A DNA stretch of 64,000 nt from Herbidospora mongoliensis. GTDB taxonomy: Bacteria; Actinomycetota; Actinomycetes; Streptosporangiales; Streptosporangiaceae. The position numbers and the translations under genes are program-made. Below, in pieces: positions 49,677 to 57,857 of the stretch (its first letter is position 1; every line of letters begins with the position of its first letter). The DNA lies in assembly GCF_001570545.1 (NCBI RefSeq), contig NZ_BBXD01000017.1:62001-126000 (forward strand), written 5' to 3'. Under the pieces are notes generated by a model that worked only from the letters and a program-made list of their open reading frames with translations, did no database searches and was not told the DNA's origin.

Positions 49677-50594
49677 CTAGGCCGCTCGGCGCGGGTGGAA
49701 CAGCCGCAGTCGCCGGACCCGTCCCCCGCGGAGATGATGCAGCCACACCAGACTGGGCGGGCAGTGCCCGGGATCGTCGGGCGGGCTGATCAGGTCGGCC
49801 CGCCAGATGCTCAGGTCGCGACCGGCCACCACCTCGACCAGGCGCTGCCGGACCCCTGCGGCCAGGTCGGCCTCCATGCCCCTGATGGCGAAGGCGCGGT
49901 CGTCGTCGGCCCGTTCTCCGCCCGGGCCGATGAACTCGACGTCGGGTCTCCAGTGTTCCCGCACCACGTCGGCGAAAGCGCCGCGCTGGGCCGCCGCCAG
50001 CATCTCCTCGGCCTCCCGGCGCCGGGTCCTGGTCAGCGCCGCGGCGTCGTCGTGGGCCAGGTCGGCCGTGTTCACCAGGGCCGCCGCCAGTTTCGCCCTG
50101 GCCTGGCTCAGCCGGCTGCGGACGGTGCCGACGGGCACCTCGCACAACGCGGCGATCTGGTCGTAGGTGGAGACGTCGCTGAAGTAGCGCAGCAGGGCGA
50201 CCAGCCGGACGGGTTCGGAGAGGTCCGCCATGGCATGCCAGACCCAGTCGCGCAGGGCCCGGCGCTCCAGCAGCTCCTCCGGGGTCGGGTCGTGCGACGG
50301 GAGCTCGCCGTCCGGGAGCGGCAGGGCGCCGGCCGTCCGCAGCCGGGCCCGGCACGCGTTGCGCGTGATCGCCCGCAACCAGGGACCGGCGGCGTCCGGA
50401 TCGCGCAGCTCGTCGATCCTGCGCACGGCAACGAGCATGGCGTCCTGCACCGCGTCTTCGGCGTCGGGGCCGTGCCCCAGGATGCTCAGCGCGACCGCGT
50501 GCATGCCGGCCCTGTGCCGGGAGAGGAGCAGCCCGAGACCGGTCACGTCCCCCGTCACGGCGGCCCGCACCAGTTCCGCGTCCGAAAGAGACAC
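49677..50594 (-). CDS. ECF sigma factor with SnoaL-like C-terminal domain
   Basis: The 305-residue product has region 2 (DAEDAVQDAMLVAVRRIDELRDPDAAGPWLRAITRNACRARLR), region 4 (LSEPVRLVALLRYFSDVSTYDQIAALCEVPVGTVRSRLSQARAKL) and a C-terminal SnoaL/NTF2-like domain (about 200-305: WRPDVEFIGPGGERADD...VWLHHLRGGRVRRLRLFHPRRAA). Such extensions replace an anti-sigma by regulating the factor in cis. The start is GTG 50594 with AAAGGGGG upstream; the frame continues upstream but is not conserved-looking. No partner gene is adjacent. Confidence 0.88.
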   Translation of the reverse strand: MSLSDAELVRAAVTGDVTGLGLLLSRHRAGMHAVALSILGHGPDAEDAVQDAMLVAVRRIDELRDPDAAGPWLRAITRNACRARLRTAGALPLPDGELPSHDPTPEELLERRALRDWVWHAMADLSEPVRLVALLRYFSDVSTYDQIAALCEVPVGTVRSRLSQARAKLAAALVNTADLAHDDAAALTRTRRREAEEMLAAAQRGAFADVVREHWRPDVEFIGPGGERADDDRAFAIRGMEADLAAGVRQRLVEVVAGRDLSIWRADLISPPDDPGHCPPSLVWLHHLRGGRVRRLRLFHPRRAA

Positions 50595-50889
50595 CTTGCC
50601 CCCTTTCAGGCGTCTGACCTGGGCAAGCTTAGAGGGCCGCAGTGTCTTCGCGCGAAAGACCGCCACCGCCGGGAAGGGCCGACGGGCATTCGCGCGACCC
50701 GTGCGTTGACGATGTGATCATGACTGATCGGCTGACGGAGTACGTGAAGTTCGTCTACGCGAACCTGCCCTCCCCATGACAGCGGCGAAGCTCATCGCGC
50801 CGGCCCGGCCGACGATCCGGCTGGCGCACGCGGGCGAAGGCGACCCGGTGGTCGGCCGGCTGGCCCCTGCTACCACCGGACCCGAAGCT

Positions 50890-51217
50890 GGGCCCATCAG
50901 ACACTGGCCATCGAACTCGACTGCGCCGCGCTGACCGCCTGCGAAACAACCTCGATCACAGTCAGGTTCGTCGAGAAGACCGACACCATCCCCGTGCAGG
51001 GACCGGAGACCGAAGTCATCGCCGATCTGGTGTATGCCGACTTCCTGGCCCTGCTCGATCCCCGTGAGCGGCAGGTCGTCGTGCTGCCGCGCAGTGGAGC
51101 CACCAAGCTCACCGAGATCGCCGGCTTGCTCGGCCACAGCCGAGCACAGCCCGATCTCCAAATGCCTGGCCCAGATTCAAAAGAAGCCGGCAGCGTACTT
51201 CACAAGCAGTCACCTAT
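50890..51217 (+). pseudogene. Remnant of a sigma-70 region 4-like HTH protein
   Basis: One frame reads HQTLAIELDCAALTACETTSITVRFVEKTD, then VYADFLALLDPRERQVVVLPRSGATKLTEIAGLLGH. At about 51140 one extra base shifts the frame, after which EHSPISKCLAQIQKKPAAYF completes a helix-turn-helix of the sigma region 4 type. There is no proper start; a 19-codon ORF at 50720-50779 (MTDRLTEYVKFVYANL) might be a piece of the original N-terminus. The gene is not functional as it stands. Confidence 0.55.
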
Positions 51218-51220
51218 GAA

Positions 51221-52390
51221 ACACAGCAACAAACAATCGGCGGGCGGCACGGTCTTTGTCGGAGGGCTGGCTCCTAAAACGCATTCGCAGTCTGCCAGGG
51301 CACCTGAAACCGCGGCCGCTCAAGCCCCGGACCGCCCTCTATACGGTCCAGGGCTTTGCCGTTTGCCCGGACCCTCTCTTCGGCGACGAATCAGCCGACC
51401 TTCTGCCCTCAGTGACGCTTTGTGATCATGTCAGCAGTTGTCTACGTCTACGCCTCACGCGCATCTGCACATAGGCGCTGATACGAAGACGCAGACAAAC
51501 CTGGAGACGATCACTGAAAGTAACGGAAGCCGCCATGTGATCGGCATGCGGGCACCGGGCGTGGAGCCAGGCGTAGGTCGCACTGACCGTTCACGGCGCT
51601 GGGGGCGACCGCGTCGGGCACCAGCGAGCAGACTGGGGCTTTCAATGGGCAAACCTTGCACTGATCACCGGATGCGTATCCGGCTTTTGAGACAGGTCAT
51701 ACAGTGCTGCACCACCACGTTGCCGATGCGCTCGGTGTCCTGCCAGTCGTGACGGAAGTGGAACCACCGTTGACGCTCACGTTTCATAAGTGATCGCTTG
51801 CGAACTCTCTTTTGCCTGTTCTGCGGACATCAAGCCGAGTTGGTTCAGACCTCGTCAATGCTCCGTAACTGTCAGGTGCCGTGAAGGCATGAAAGAGCCG
51901 TCTCCGAACTGGAAGGAGTCAGGAGATTCCCTGCTTGCTGTCCTAAATGTCGTGATCAAACGATCTTTGAAGCGGACATTACGACACAGACCAGCATTCC
52001 GCAAGATCATCTTCGGGTTGACTTTATTTGTCCTAAGCGTCGCACTCCGCTTGTCAGCATTCACAGATGGTAAGCATTCGGATGCGCGGAGACCGGGGCG
52101 GCGGAAGGAGGCGGCGCCTCAGCCTGGAAGCCGTCCAGTTGCCATCTGGCCGTCAGTTCACCACTCGACTTTGGCACTCTCAGCCTCGCGAATGTACTTC
52201 TCTGTTTCGTAGGCGTCCGCTTAAGAAACGGGTCGCTTATGAACAGCGCGCCTGCAGTGGAGGGTCTCTGCGGACATGTTGTCGCGGGGTCCGATTCTTC
52301 GCTTACCGGAGGGCGGAGCTACGCTCAGGGAATCTTTCTGCACGCGATCTCCACATCCCCGCAAAGGGTTCTGCACTCAGCTGTGCGAGC
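51221..52390. other. AT-richer scar with no large gene
   Basis: Composition falls well below the window average and codon bias disappears. Plus-strand frames are open in places (51790-52212) but lack actinobacterial bias and a ribosome-binding site, and a minus-strand frame (51855-52064) is equally weak. Only a 40-codon ORF (51665-51787, minus) looks protein-like. The stretch separates the sigma remnant from the lipoprotein gene and looks like the residue of past insertions. Confidence 0.5.
51665..51787 (-). CDS. Possible 40-residue CxxC protein
   Basis: ATG 51787 reads 40 codons to TGA 51665. The peptide is basic and aromatic with RWFHFRHDWQDTERIGN and a CMTC pair (VVVQHCMTCLKSRIR), resembling half of a small zinc ribbon. 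The order Trp-Phe-His-Phe-Arg-His-Asp-Trp and the Cys pair look like real protein rather than chance, but no ribosome-binding site is visible and the second Cys pair of a zinc ribbon is lacking. Confidence 0.4.
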   Translation of the reverse strand: MKRERQRWFHFRHDWQDTERIGNVVVQHCMTCLKSRIRIR

Positions 52391-53179
52391 ATGCCCGGCG
52401 TGCCGAGATATGTGGTGATCGCCGTGGTGGCGCTGCTGGTGGCGAGTTGCAGCTCGGGAACGAAGACCGCTCCCGAGATCGCCGGATATGTCGAGACCTA
52501 TCTGCAGGCGCATCCGGACGTCAAGCGGGCGGCGAAAAAGGGGACCGAGAGCGCCACCGTGGTCATCAAGGGACGCGACCAGGATGTTTTCGCCGATCTG
52601 GGCGAGGGCCTGGGTGGACGGCTCATCCGGACGGGCGGCGCCGCATATATGCATATGTCGGGAGAAGAGGTGGCGCCGGGCAAGACCTGGGACAAGATCA
52701 CCGAAGAGCACGAGCCGTACAACCTGTTCGGCATCGGCGTGGTGACAAGCCAGGCGATGACGCTGGTGAACAGCCACCGGGTGTCCGCGCAGCTGGCAGC
52801 ACGGGGACGAGCGAGCGGCCCGCTATTCGATGGCGGGCTCGACCGTTATACGGTCACCATCGATGTGCAGGCGGCACTCGACGGATTGGATCTCGTCGCG
52901 TTCCCTGAGGTGTACGACCCGCTACCGCTCCGGCAAGACACCGAGACCGAGTACGTCATGGTCCGGGCCGGCGACAAGGCGGCGCAGGCACGGCTGCGTG
53001 CGGAGTTGCTCGAGGAGTTCGGCGTGCGGGCCACGTACGACCTTTGGCTTGATGGCCAGGGGCGGCCGGTGCGGCAGCGGCTGACCGCGAAGACCTCGAC
53101 GGAGATCATCTTTTCCGATTGGGGCGATACGACCGTGACCGCTCCTCCCGCCGATCAGGTTCGGGGGCCGACGGGGTGA
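52391..53179 (+). CDS. Lipoprotein (LppX/LprG-like)
   Basis: The 262-residue product has a lipobox (VVALLVASC, lipid-modified Cys near residue 21), then SSGTKTAPEIAGYVE and a beta-rich domain ending in DLWLDGQGRPVRQRLTAKTSTEIIFSDWGDTTVTAPPADQV. This pattern (GGAAYMHMSGEEVAPGKTWDKI and a closing D.W.D..GR..R) is shared by actinobacterial LppX/LprAFG-like lipoproteins, which carry lipids in mycobacteria. ATG 52391 is chosen because the signal peptide begins there. It stands alone after the 51-52 kb scar. The gap 53180-53336 holds no gene. Confidence 0.8.
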   Translation: MPGVPRYVVIAVVALLVASCSSGTKTAPEIAGYVETYLQAHPDVKRAAKKGTESATVVIKGRDQDVFADLGEGLGGRLIRTGGAAYMHMSGEEVAPGKTWDKITEEHEPYNLFGIGVVTSQAMTLVNSHRVSAQLAARGRASGPLFDGGLDRYTVTIDVQAALDGLDLVAFPEVYDPLPLRQDTETEYVMVRAGDKAAQARLRAELLEEFGVRATYDLWLDGQGRPVRQRLTAKTSTEIIFSDWGDTTVTAPPADQVRGPTG

Positions 53180-53336
53180 TCCCTAAAGGTGGAGCAGGCC
53201 ACCGGAGCAGCCCGCAACAGCACGTTCCACACCCTCTATGAGGCGGTCGACGTCTTCACCCCCGGGCAGGCGGCGACTTCCTGCGGACCCAGGCGCACCG
53301 CCCCGAGCGCCGATTCACAGCCGTCCACGTCTCGCT

Positions 53337-53792
53337 TTAAGAAGTAGGTCCCAACGAAGGCAGGTTCACCACGACCGCCTCCTGGGACGACCGCGCGATC
53401 ACCACCACCGCCTCCTCGTCGGGCGACGGGTTCTCCTCCCGATGCGGCGTGAACGGCGGAACGAACACGTAATCCCCCGGCGAGGTGTCGATGCGCCGTT
53501 CCGCACCGTCCTCCCCCAGGAAGACGAACGACGGGTGCCCGCTGACCACGTAGATCGCGGTCTCGGACTCGCCGTGGTGGTGGTCGGCCGACCGGGTGGA
53601 CGGGGCCACGTGGGTCTGCCCCATCCACAGCTTGGCCGAGCCGACGGACTGCCCGCTGATGGCGGCCCGCCGGTACATCCCGGATGTCTGCGCCGTCTCG
53701 TCGGACAGCCCGGCGGGCACGACGTGGTGCAGCGGTTCGTGAAAGGACAAGCCCTGGGCCCCTTTAGGTGAACGATCCGAAAGTGCCGTCAT
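53337..53792 (-). CDS. Cupin-domain protein
   Basis: The 151-residue product is a single cupin with metal-binding motif 1 (SADHHHGESETAIYVVSGHPSFVF) and motif 2 (GDYVFVPPFTPHREENPSPDEEAVVVI). It is last in a three-gene coupled operon, overlapping the flavin reductase by 29 bases; a TTG at 53750, preceded by AAAGGGG, is an alternative start beyond the reductase stop. Cupins of this kind may be dioxygenases, isomerases or binding proteins. Confidence 0.85.
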   Translation of the reverse strand: MTALSDRSPKGAQGLSFHEPLHHVVPAGLSDETAQTSGMYRRAAISGQSVGSAKLWMGQTHVAPSTRSADHHHGESETAIYVVSGHPSFVFLGEDGAERRIDTSPGDYVFVPPFTPHREENPSPDEEAVVVIARSSQEAVVVNLPSLGPTS

Positions 53793-54333
53793 GGTAGAGC
53801 AGCGGCCGCCGCCCGGGGACGGTCTCGCCCTCGGTGATCAGGCCGACGACCAGCCGATGATCTCCCGCCACGAATCGTTCCCTGATCTCACACCGCAGCC
53901 ACGCCGCCACACCGTGGAGCACGGGTTCGCCGGTGGGCAGCGAGGTGTAGGACGTCTCCGGGCCGAACCTGTCGGCCCCGCTGCGGGCGAACAGCGCGGC
54001 CAGGTCCCGCTGGGACTCGCCGAGGATGTGGACGACGAAGCTGTCCCGGTCACGGATCGCGGGCCAGCTGGAGGAGCCGAGCCCGATGCCGAAGGTGACG
54101 AGTGGGGGCTCGGCCGAGACCGAGGCGAGCGAGGTGGCGGTGAATCCGACCGGGCCCGCCGTGGTGACCACGGCCACTCCGGCGGCGTGCCGGCGGAAGG
54201 CACTGCGGAAGAGGTCGCGGATGTCGGTTCCGGTTTCAGGAGAGACCGTCATGTTTCCATCTCCAGGGAGTTCCGGCGTCTCGGGGCGGCGCCCACCGAG
54301 CCGGGGTCGCGGGAAATCCGAAATGGCCGTCAT
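53764..54333 (-). CDS. Flavin reductase (HpaC-like)
   Basis: The 189-residue product has the FMN-binding split-barrel segments FRSAFRRHAAGVAVVTTAGPVGFTATSLASVSAEPPLVTFGI and DRDSFVVHILGESQRDLAALFA. It supplies reduced flavin to a partner monooxygenase, or reduces flavin itself, using NAD(P)H. ATG 54333 overlaps the stop of the 71-residue upstream gene (ATGA) and has GGAGG nearby; ATG 54252 also has GGAG and is possible. No flavin monooxygenase is adjacent, so its partner would be elsewhere. Confidence 0.88.
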   Translation of the reverse strand: MTAISDFPRPRLGGRRPETPELPGDGNMTVSPETGTDIRDLFRSAFRRHAAGVAVVTTAGPVGFTATSLASVSAEPPLVTFGIGLGSSSWPAIRDRDSFVVHILGESQRDLAALFARSGADRFGPETSYTSLPTGEPVLHGVAAWLRCEIRERFVAGDHRLVVGLITEGETVPGRRPLLYHDGTFGSFT

Positions 54334-54545
54334 GCTCCTACCTCCGCCGGGCTCCGGACCTCCGCGCGCGGCGCCGGTTCCTCAACAGGATGAAAACCGG
54401 GAATCACTGAGGACAGCGCGGCGACCCGCGTGATAGGCAGAGTGAGGGAGGTCTCCCGCCCACCGGTCCCGCCACCCCCGCCGCCACAGGCGGCCGGCAC
54501 CACCGCATCCGCACCGGACAGGACGGCAAACCGCTTCGCTGGCAT
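54330..54545 (-). CDS. 71-residue small protein leading a flavin reductase/cupin operon
   Basis: ATG 54545 has GAGAGGAA four bases upstream, and the stop overlaps the flavin reductase ATG, so this is very likely a real gene. The peptide has an N-terminal part MPAKRFAVLSGADAVVPA, a single Cys followed by six Gly (ACGGGGGGTGG), then TSLTLPITRVAALSSVIPGF and an acidic/Pro-rich tail. No membrane helix or known domain is seen. Being a short leader-like gene coupled to two putative redox enzymes, it could be a ribosomally made peptide precursor, but there is no dedicated RiPP enzyme alongside. It may instead be a regulatory or structural small protein. Confidence 0.6.
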   Translation of the reverse strand: MPAKRFAVLSGADAVVPAACGGGGGGTGGRETSLTLPITRVAALSSVIPGFHPVEEPAPRAEVRSPAEVGA

Positions 54546-54647
54546 GGGGTTCCTCTCGATCAGTTCTCCTCATCGTAGAAATACCCCCAAAACCTGTCAA
54601 TATAGTAGGGAATATCGCCGCGTCCCGTTACAGCGTGGATTGCCCGA

Positions 54648-55244
54648 TTACGACCGGGTCCGCCGCCGCACCCACACCATGGTCATCACGCCGAACACGA
54701 CCACCACGACCAGCGCCACCCAGGAGAGCTGATTGAGCCACCGCTCGGCCGCGATGCCCAGGTAGTAGACGACGGCCGTGGTCCCGCCGGCCCACACGAT
54801 CGCCCCGAGCACGTTCGCGATCAGGAAGCGCCAGTACGGCAGATGCAACGCCCCCGCGAGAGGCCCGGCCAGAATCCGGAGCAGCGCCACGAACCGCCCG
54901 AAGAACACCGCCCACACGCCCCAGCGCCGGAACAGCGCCTTGGCCCGGTCGACGTGCGCCGGCCCGAAGTGGCGGGGGAAGCGCCGTCCCAGCCGATCGA
55001 ACAGCCCCTGGCCGCCCCGATGCCCGATGAAGAACCCGATCGAGTCGCCGACGATGGCCCCGGCGGTCGCGCACCCTCCGACCAGCAACGGGTCGACGAT
55101 GCCCTTCGCCGCCAGCAGAGCCGCGCTGACCAGCACGATCTCGCCCGGCAACGGGATACCGAGACTCTCGATCCCGACGACGAGACCGACGACGACGTAG
55201 ATCCAGACGTCCGGAATCGACTCCAGCCACTGTTCGAGGTGCAT
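54648..55244 (-). CDS. DedA-family membrane protein
   Basis: The 198-residue product has the DedA (SNARE-associated, VTT) layout: ESLGIPLPGEIVLVSAALLAAKG, GDSIGFFIGHRGG, the conserved FFGRFVALLRILAGPLAGALHLPYWRFLIANVLGAIVWAG, and terminal helices. DedA proteins act in membrane lipid handling, some as polyprenyl-phosphate or phospholipid flippases. It lies 10 bp after menD on the same strand and may be co-transcribed with it. Confidence 0.92.
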   Translation of the reverse strand: MHLEQWLESIPDVWIYVVVGLVVGIESLGIPLPGEIVLVSAALLAAKGIVDPLLVGGCATAGAIVGDSIGFFIGHRGGQGLFDRLGRRFPRHFGPAHVDRAKALFRRWGVWAVFFGRFVALLRILAGPLAGALHLPYWRFLIANVLGAIVWAGGTTAVVYYLGIAAERWLNQLSWVALVVVVVFGVMTMVWVRRRTRS

Positions 55245-55254
55245 CTGACTTCCT

Positions 55255-56895
55255 TCAGCTGATCGCCGCCCGTACGGCGTCGCGCATCGCGACGTGCACC
55301 GCCGCGTTGGCGTTCCGGTCGGTGCGGGCCTCCACCAGGCGCATGCCCTCGCCGCGGATCGCCTTCTCCAGGTCGTCGGGATCGGACACGACGCTGTAGG
55401 GCGTGCCCGTGGCCGCCGCGAGATATCCGAGGTCGACGCCGTGCGGCGTGCCGAAGATCCGTTCGAAGGAGCCGCCCAGCGACGACTGCGGCAGCAGCGA
55501 GAAGATCCCGCCGCCGTCGTTGTTGACCACCACGACGCACAGGTCGGGCCGGGGTTCCCTGGGCCCGATGACCATGCCGTTCTGGTCGTGGAGGAAGGAC
55601 AGATCGCCCAGCAGCGCGTAGGCGCGCCCGTGGTGCGCCAGCGCCGCCCCGGCCGCCGTCGACACCAGGCCGTCGATCCCGGACGCCCCCCGGTTGGCCA
55701 TCAGCCGCACCCCGCGCCGGGGCCGCATCGCCTGGTCGAGATCGCGGATCGGCATCGAGGAGCCGCAGAACAGCAGCGACCCGTTGGGGATGATCGCCGC
55801 CAGGTCGCGGGCCAGCCGGGGCTCGCTCAGCCCACCGGCGTCGAGCACGTCGTCGATCGCGTGACGGGCGGCCATCTCGGCCCGCCGCCACGCGTTCAGC
55901 CACTGGTCGCTCCCGGCCGCCACCGGGATCTCCACGGCCTGCGCGACCTGCGTGGCCGACCGCGTCGGGTCGGGCCACCGGGTCAGGTCGCGGGCGACCA
56001 CGACGTGTTCCTGGGCCCGCTTCAACCAGGCCAGCATCGGCCGCGACAGGCCGGGACGCCCGAGGGTGACGACCACTTCGGGCTGGTGCGCCTCGGCGAA
56101 GCCGGGGGTGCCGAGCAGGAAGTGGTAGGTCGAGATCGCGGTGTCGCCGTAACGGCCGCCGCCGCTGGGCTCCGAGAGCACCGGCCACCCGGCCATCCCG
56201 GCCGCCGCGACATAGCGCCGCACGTTGGTCGCGCCGTCGCCGACCACCAGCACGCCGCGCCGGGTCGCCGGGATGTGCAGCGCCGACGACGGCGGCGCCA
56301 CCCTGGCCCGCACCCACGGCCCGTTCGCGTCGAGCGTCTCGGGCCAGTCGTCGTTCCCGTCGGGTACGAGAGGCTCACGGAACGCCACGTTCAGGTGCAC
56401 CGGACCGGGATCCCCGGGCCCCTCGGCCCGCTGGTAGGCGCGGCAGGCCAGCGACCGCCAGTAGGCCACCTGCCCCGGACGTTCCTCCGGCACCCCGATC
56501 TCGGCGAACCACCGCACGGCCGAGCCGAACAGCTTCACCTGGTCGATCGTCTGGTTGGCGCCGGTTCCGCGCAGCTCAGGCGGCCGGTCGGCGGTCAGCA
56601 GCAGCAGCGGAACCCCCGCCTCGCTCGCCTCGATCACGGCGGGATGGAGGTTCGCGGCCGCCGTCCCCGACGTCGTGATCACGGCGACCGGCTTCTCCAG
56701 CCGTTTGGCCAGCCCCAGCGCGAGGAACCCGGCCGAGCGCTCGTCGGTCCGCACGTGCAGGCGGATCCGCGGGTCGTCGTGGATCGCCAGTGCCAAGGGC
56801 GCCGATCTGGACCCCGGCGCGACCACCGCCTCGGTGACTCCGCACCGCGCCAGCTCATCTGCGAGTACGGTCGCCAGCGCGGTAGCCGGGTTCAC
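55255..56895 (-). CDS. menD: SEPHCHC synthase MenD
   Basis: The 546-residue product is the ThDP-dependent enzyme that joins 2-oxoglutarate to isochorismate in menaquinone synthesis. Motifs: VTEAVVAPGSRSAPLALAI, ThDP-activating Glu in RTDERSAGFLALGLAK, TTSGTAAANLHPAVIEAS, and the metal/ThDP motif LLGDLSFLHDQNGM...NNDGGGIFSLLPQ. The start is GTG 56895, overlapping the menC stop (GTGA). Confidence 0.95.
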   Translation of the reverse strand: MNPATALATVLADELARCGVTEAVVAPGSRSAPLALAIHDDPRIRLHVRTDERSAGFLALGLAKRLEKPVAVITTSGTAAANLHPAVIEASEAGVPLLLLTADRPPELRGTGANQTIDQVKLFGSAVRWFAEIGVPEERPGQVAYWRSLACRAYQRAEGPGDPGPVHLNVAFREPLVPDGNDDWPETLDANGPWVRARVAPPSSALHIPATRRGVLVVGDGATNVRRYVAAAGMAGWPVLSEPSGGGRYGDTAISTYHFLLGTPGFAEAHQPEVVVTLGRPGLSRPMLAWLKRAQEHVVVARDLTRWPDPTRSATQVAQAVEIPVAAGSDQWLNAWRRAEMAARHAIDDVLDAGGLSEPRLARDLAAIIPNGSLLFCGSSMPIRDLDQAMRPRRGVRLMANRGASGIDGLVSTAAGAALAHHGRAYALLGDLSFLHDQNGMVIGPREPRPDLCVVVVNNDGGGIFSLLPQSSLGGSFERIFGTPHGVDLGYLAAATGTPYSVVSDPDDLEKAIRGEGMRLVEARTDRNANAAVHVAMRDAVRAAIS

Positions 56896-57812
56896 ACGGC
56901 GGCCCCCTCCATGCGCCGAATCCACTCCGGCGACTCGATCTCAAAACGCGCCAGGGCGTCGTCATCAACCTCAGGACGCCGTACGCGGATGACCCCACGC
57001 TCTTCGACGAGCGGATCGGCGACGACGTCACCGGCGAGCAGCGACATGGTCCCGAGGCCGCAAGCGTACGGCAATTCCGGCAGCGCGGCGGCCAGCGCCA
57101 GCCCCGCCGCCAGGCCCACCGAGGTCTCCACCGCCGACGACACGACGGCCGGCAGACCACACGCCTCGACCACCCGCAACGCGTTGCGCACCCCGCCCAG
57201 CGGCTGCACTTTCACCACCGCGATGTCGGCCGCCCCGGCGGCTCTGACCCTGAGCGGATCCTCCGCCTTGCGGATCGATTCGTCGGCCGCGATCGGCACG
57301 TCCACCCGCCGCCGGACCCGGGCCAGCTCGTCGAGCGAGGCGCACGGCTGCTCGACGTACTCGAGCGTGAACCGGTCGAGTTCCTTGATCGCGTGGACGG
57401 CGGCGTCGACGTCCCAGCCGCCGTTGGCGTCGACCCGGACCTTCCCGCCCGGCCCCAGCGCGTCGCGGACCGCCTCCACCCGGGCGAGGTCGTCGGCCAG
57501 CGTCTGGCCCGTCTCGGCGACCTTGACCTTGGCCGTCGAGCATCCCGAGGCCCGCACCATCGCGGCGGCATTCTCCGGCCCGACCGCCGGCACGGTCGTG
57601 TTCACCGGGATCGCCTCCCGCAGCGCCGCCGGCCACCCCTCGAACGCGGCCTCCCGGGCGCAGGCCAGCCAGCGCGCGCACTCGGCCGGGCCGTATTCCG
57701 GGAACGGCGAGAACTCCCCCCACCCGTGCGGGCCCCTGATCAGGACGCCCTCCCGTGCGGTCTGCCCCCGGAACCGGACCACCATGGGAATCCGGAACAC
57801 CCGTGGCTCCAC
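56892..57812 (-). CDS. menC: o-Succinylbenzoate synthase MenC
   Basis: The 306-residue product is an enolase-superfamily dehydratase acting after MenD and MenH. It has KVKVAE (Lys-x-Lys), metal ligands in VRVDANGGW, YVEQPC and IAADESI, and the second lysine in VVKVQPLGGV. The start is GTG 57812 with GGGGAGGG upstream. It is divergent from menE with 45 bp between the starts, and coupled to menD downstream. Confidence 0.94.
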   Translation of the reverse strand: MEPRVFRIPMVVRFRGQTAREGVLIRGPHGWGEFSPFPEYGPAECARWLACAREAAFEGWPAALREAIPVNTTVPAVGPENAAAMVRASGCSTAKVKVAETGQTLADDLARVEAVRDALGPGGKVRVDANGGWDVDAAVHAIKELDRFTLEYVEQPCASLDELARVRRRVDVPIAADESIRKAEDPLRVRAAGAADIAVVKVQPLGGVRNALRVVEACGLPAVVSSAVETSVGLAAGLALAAALPELPYACGLGTMSLLAGDVVADPLVEERGVIRVRRPEVDDDALARFEIESPEWIRRMEGAAV

Positions 57813-57857
57813 GTCACCCTCCCCGCTCTTCCGCACCGGCCCGGCTACCCTGACCAC

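Noticed and set aside
51790-52212. 140-residue plus-strand frame in the 51-52 kb scar
   Set aside because: No ribosome-binding site, no codon bias and no recognisable domain; it overlaps equally long frames on the other strand.
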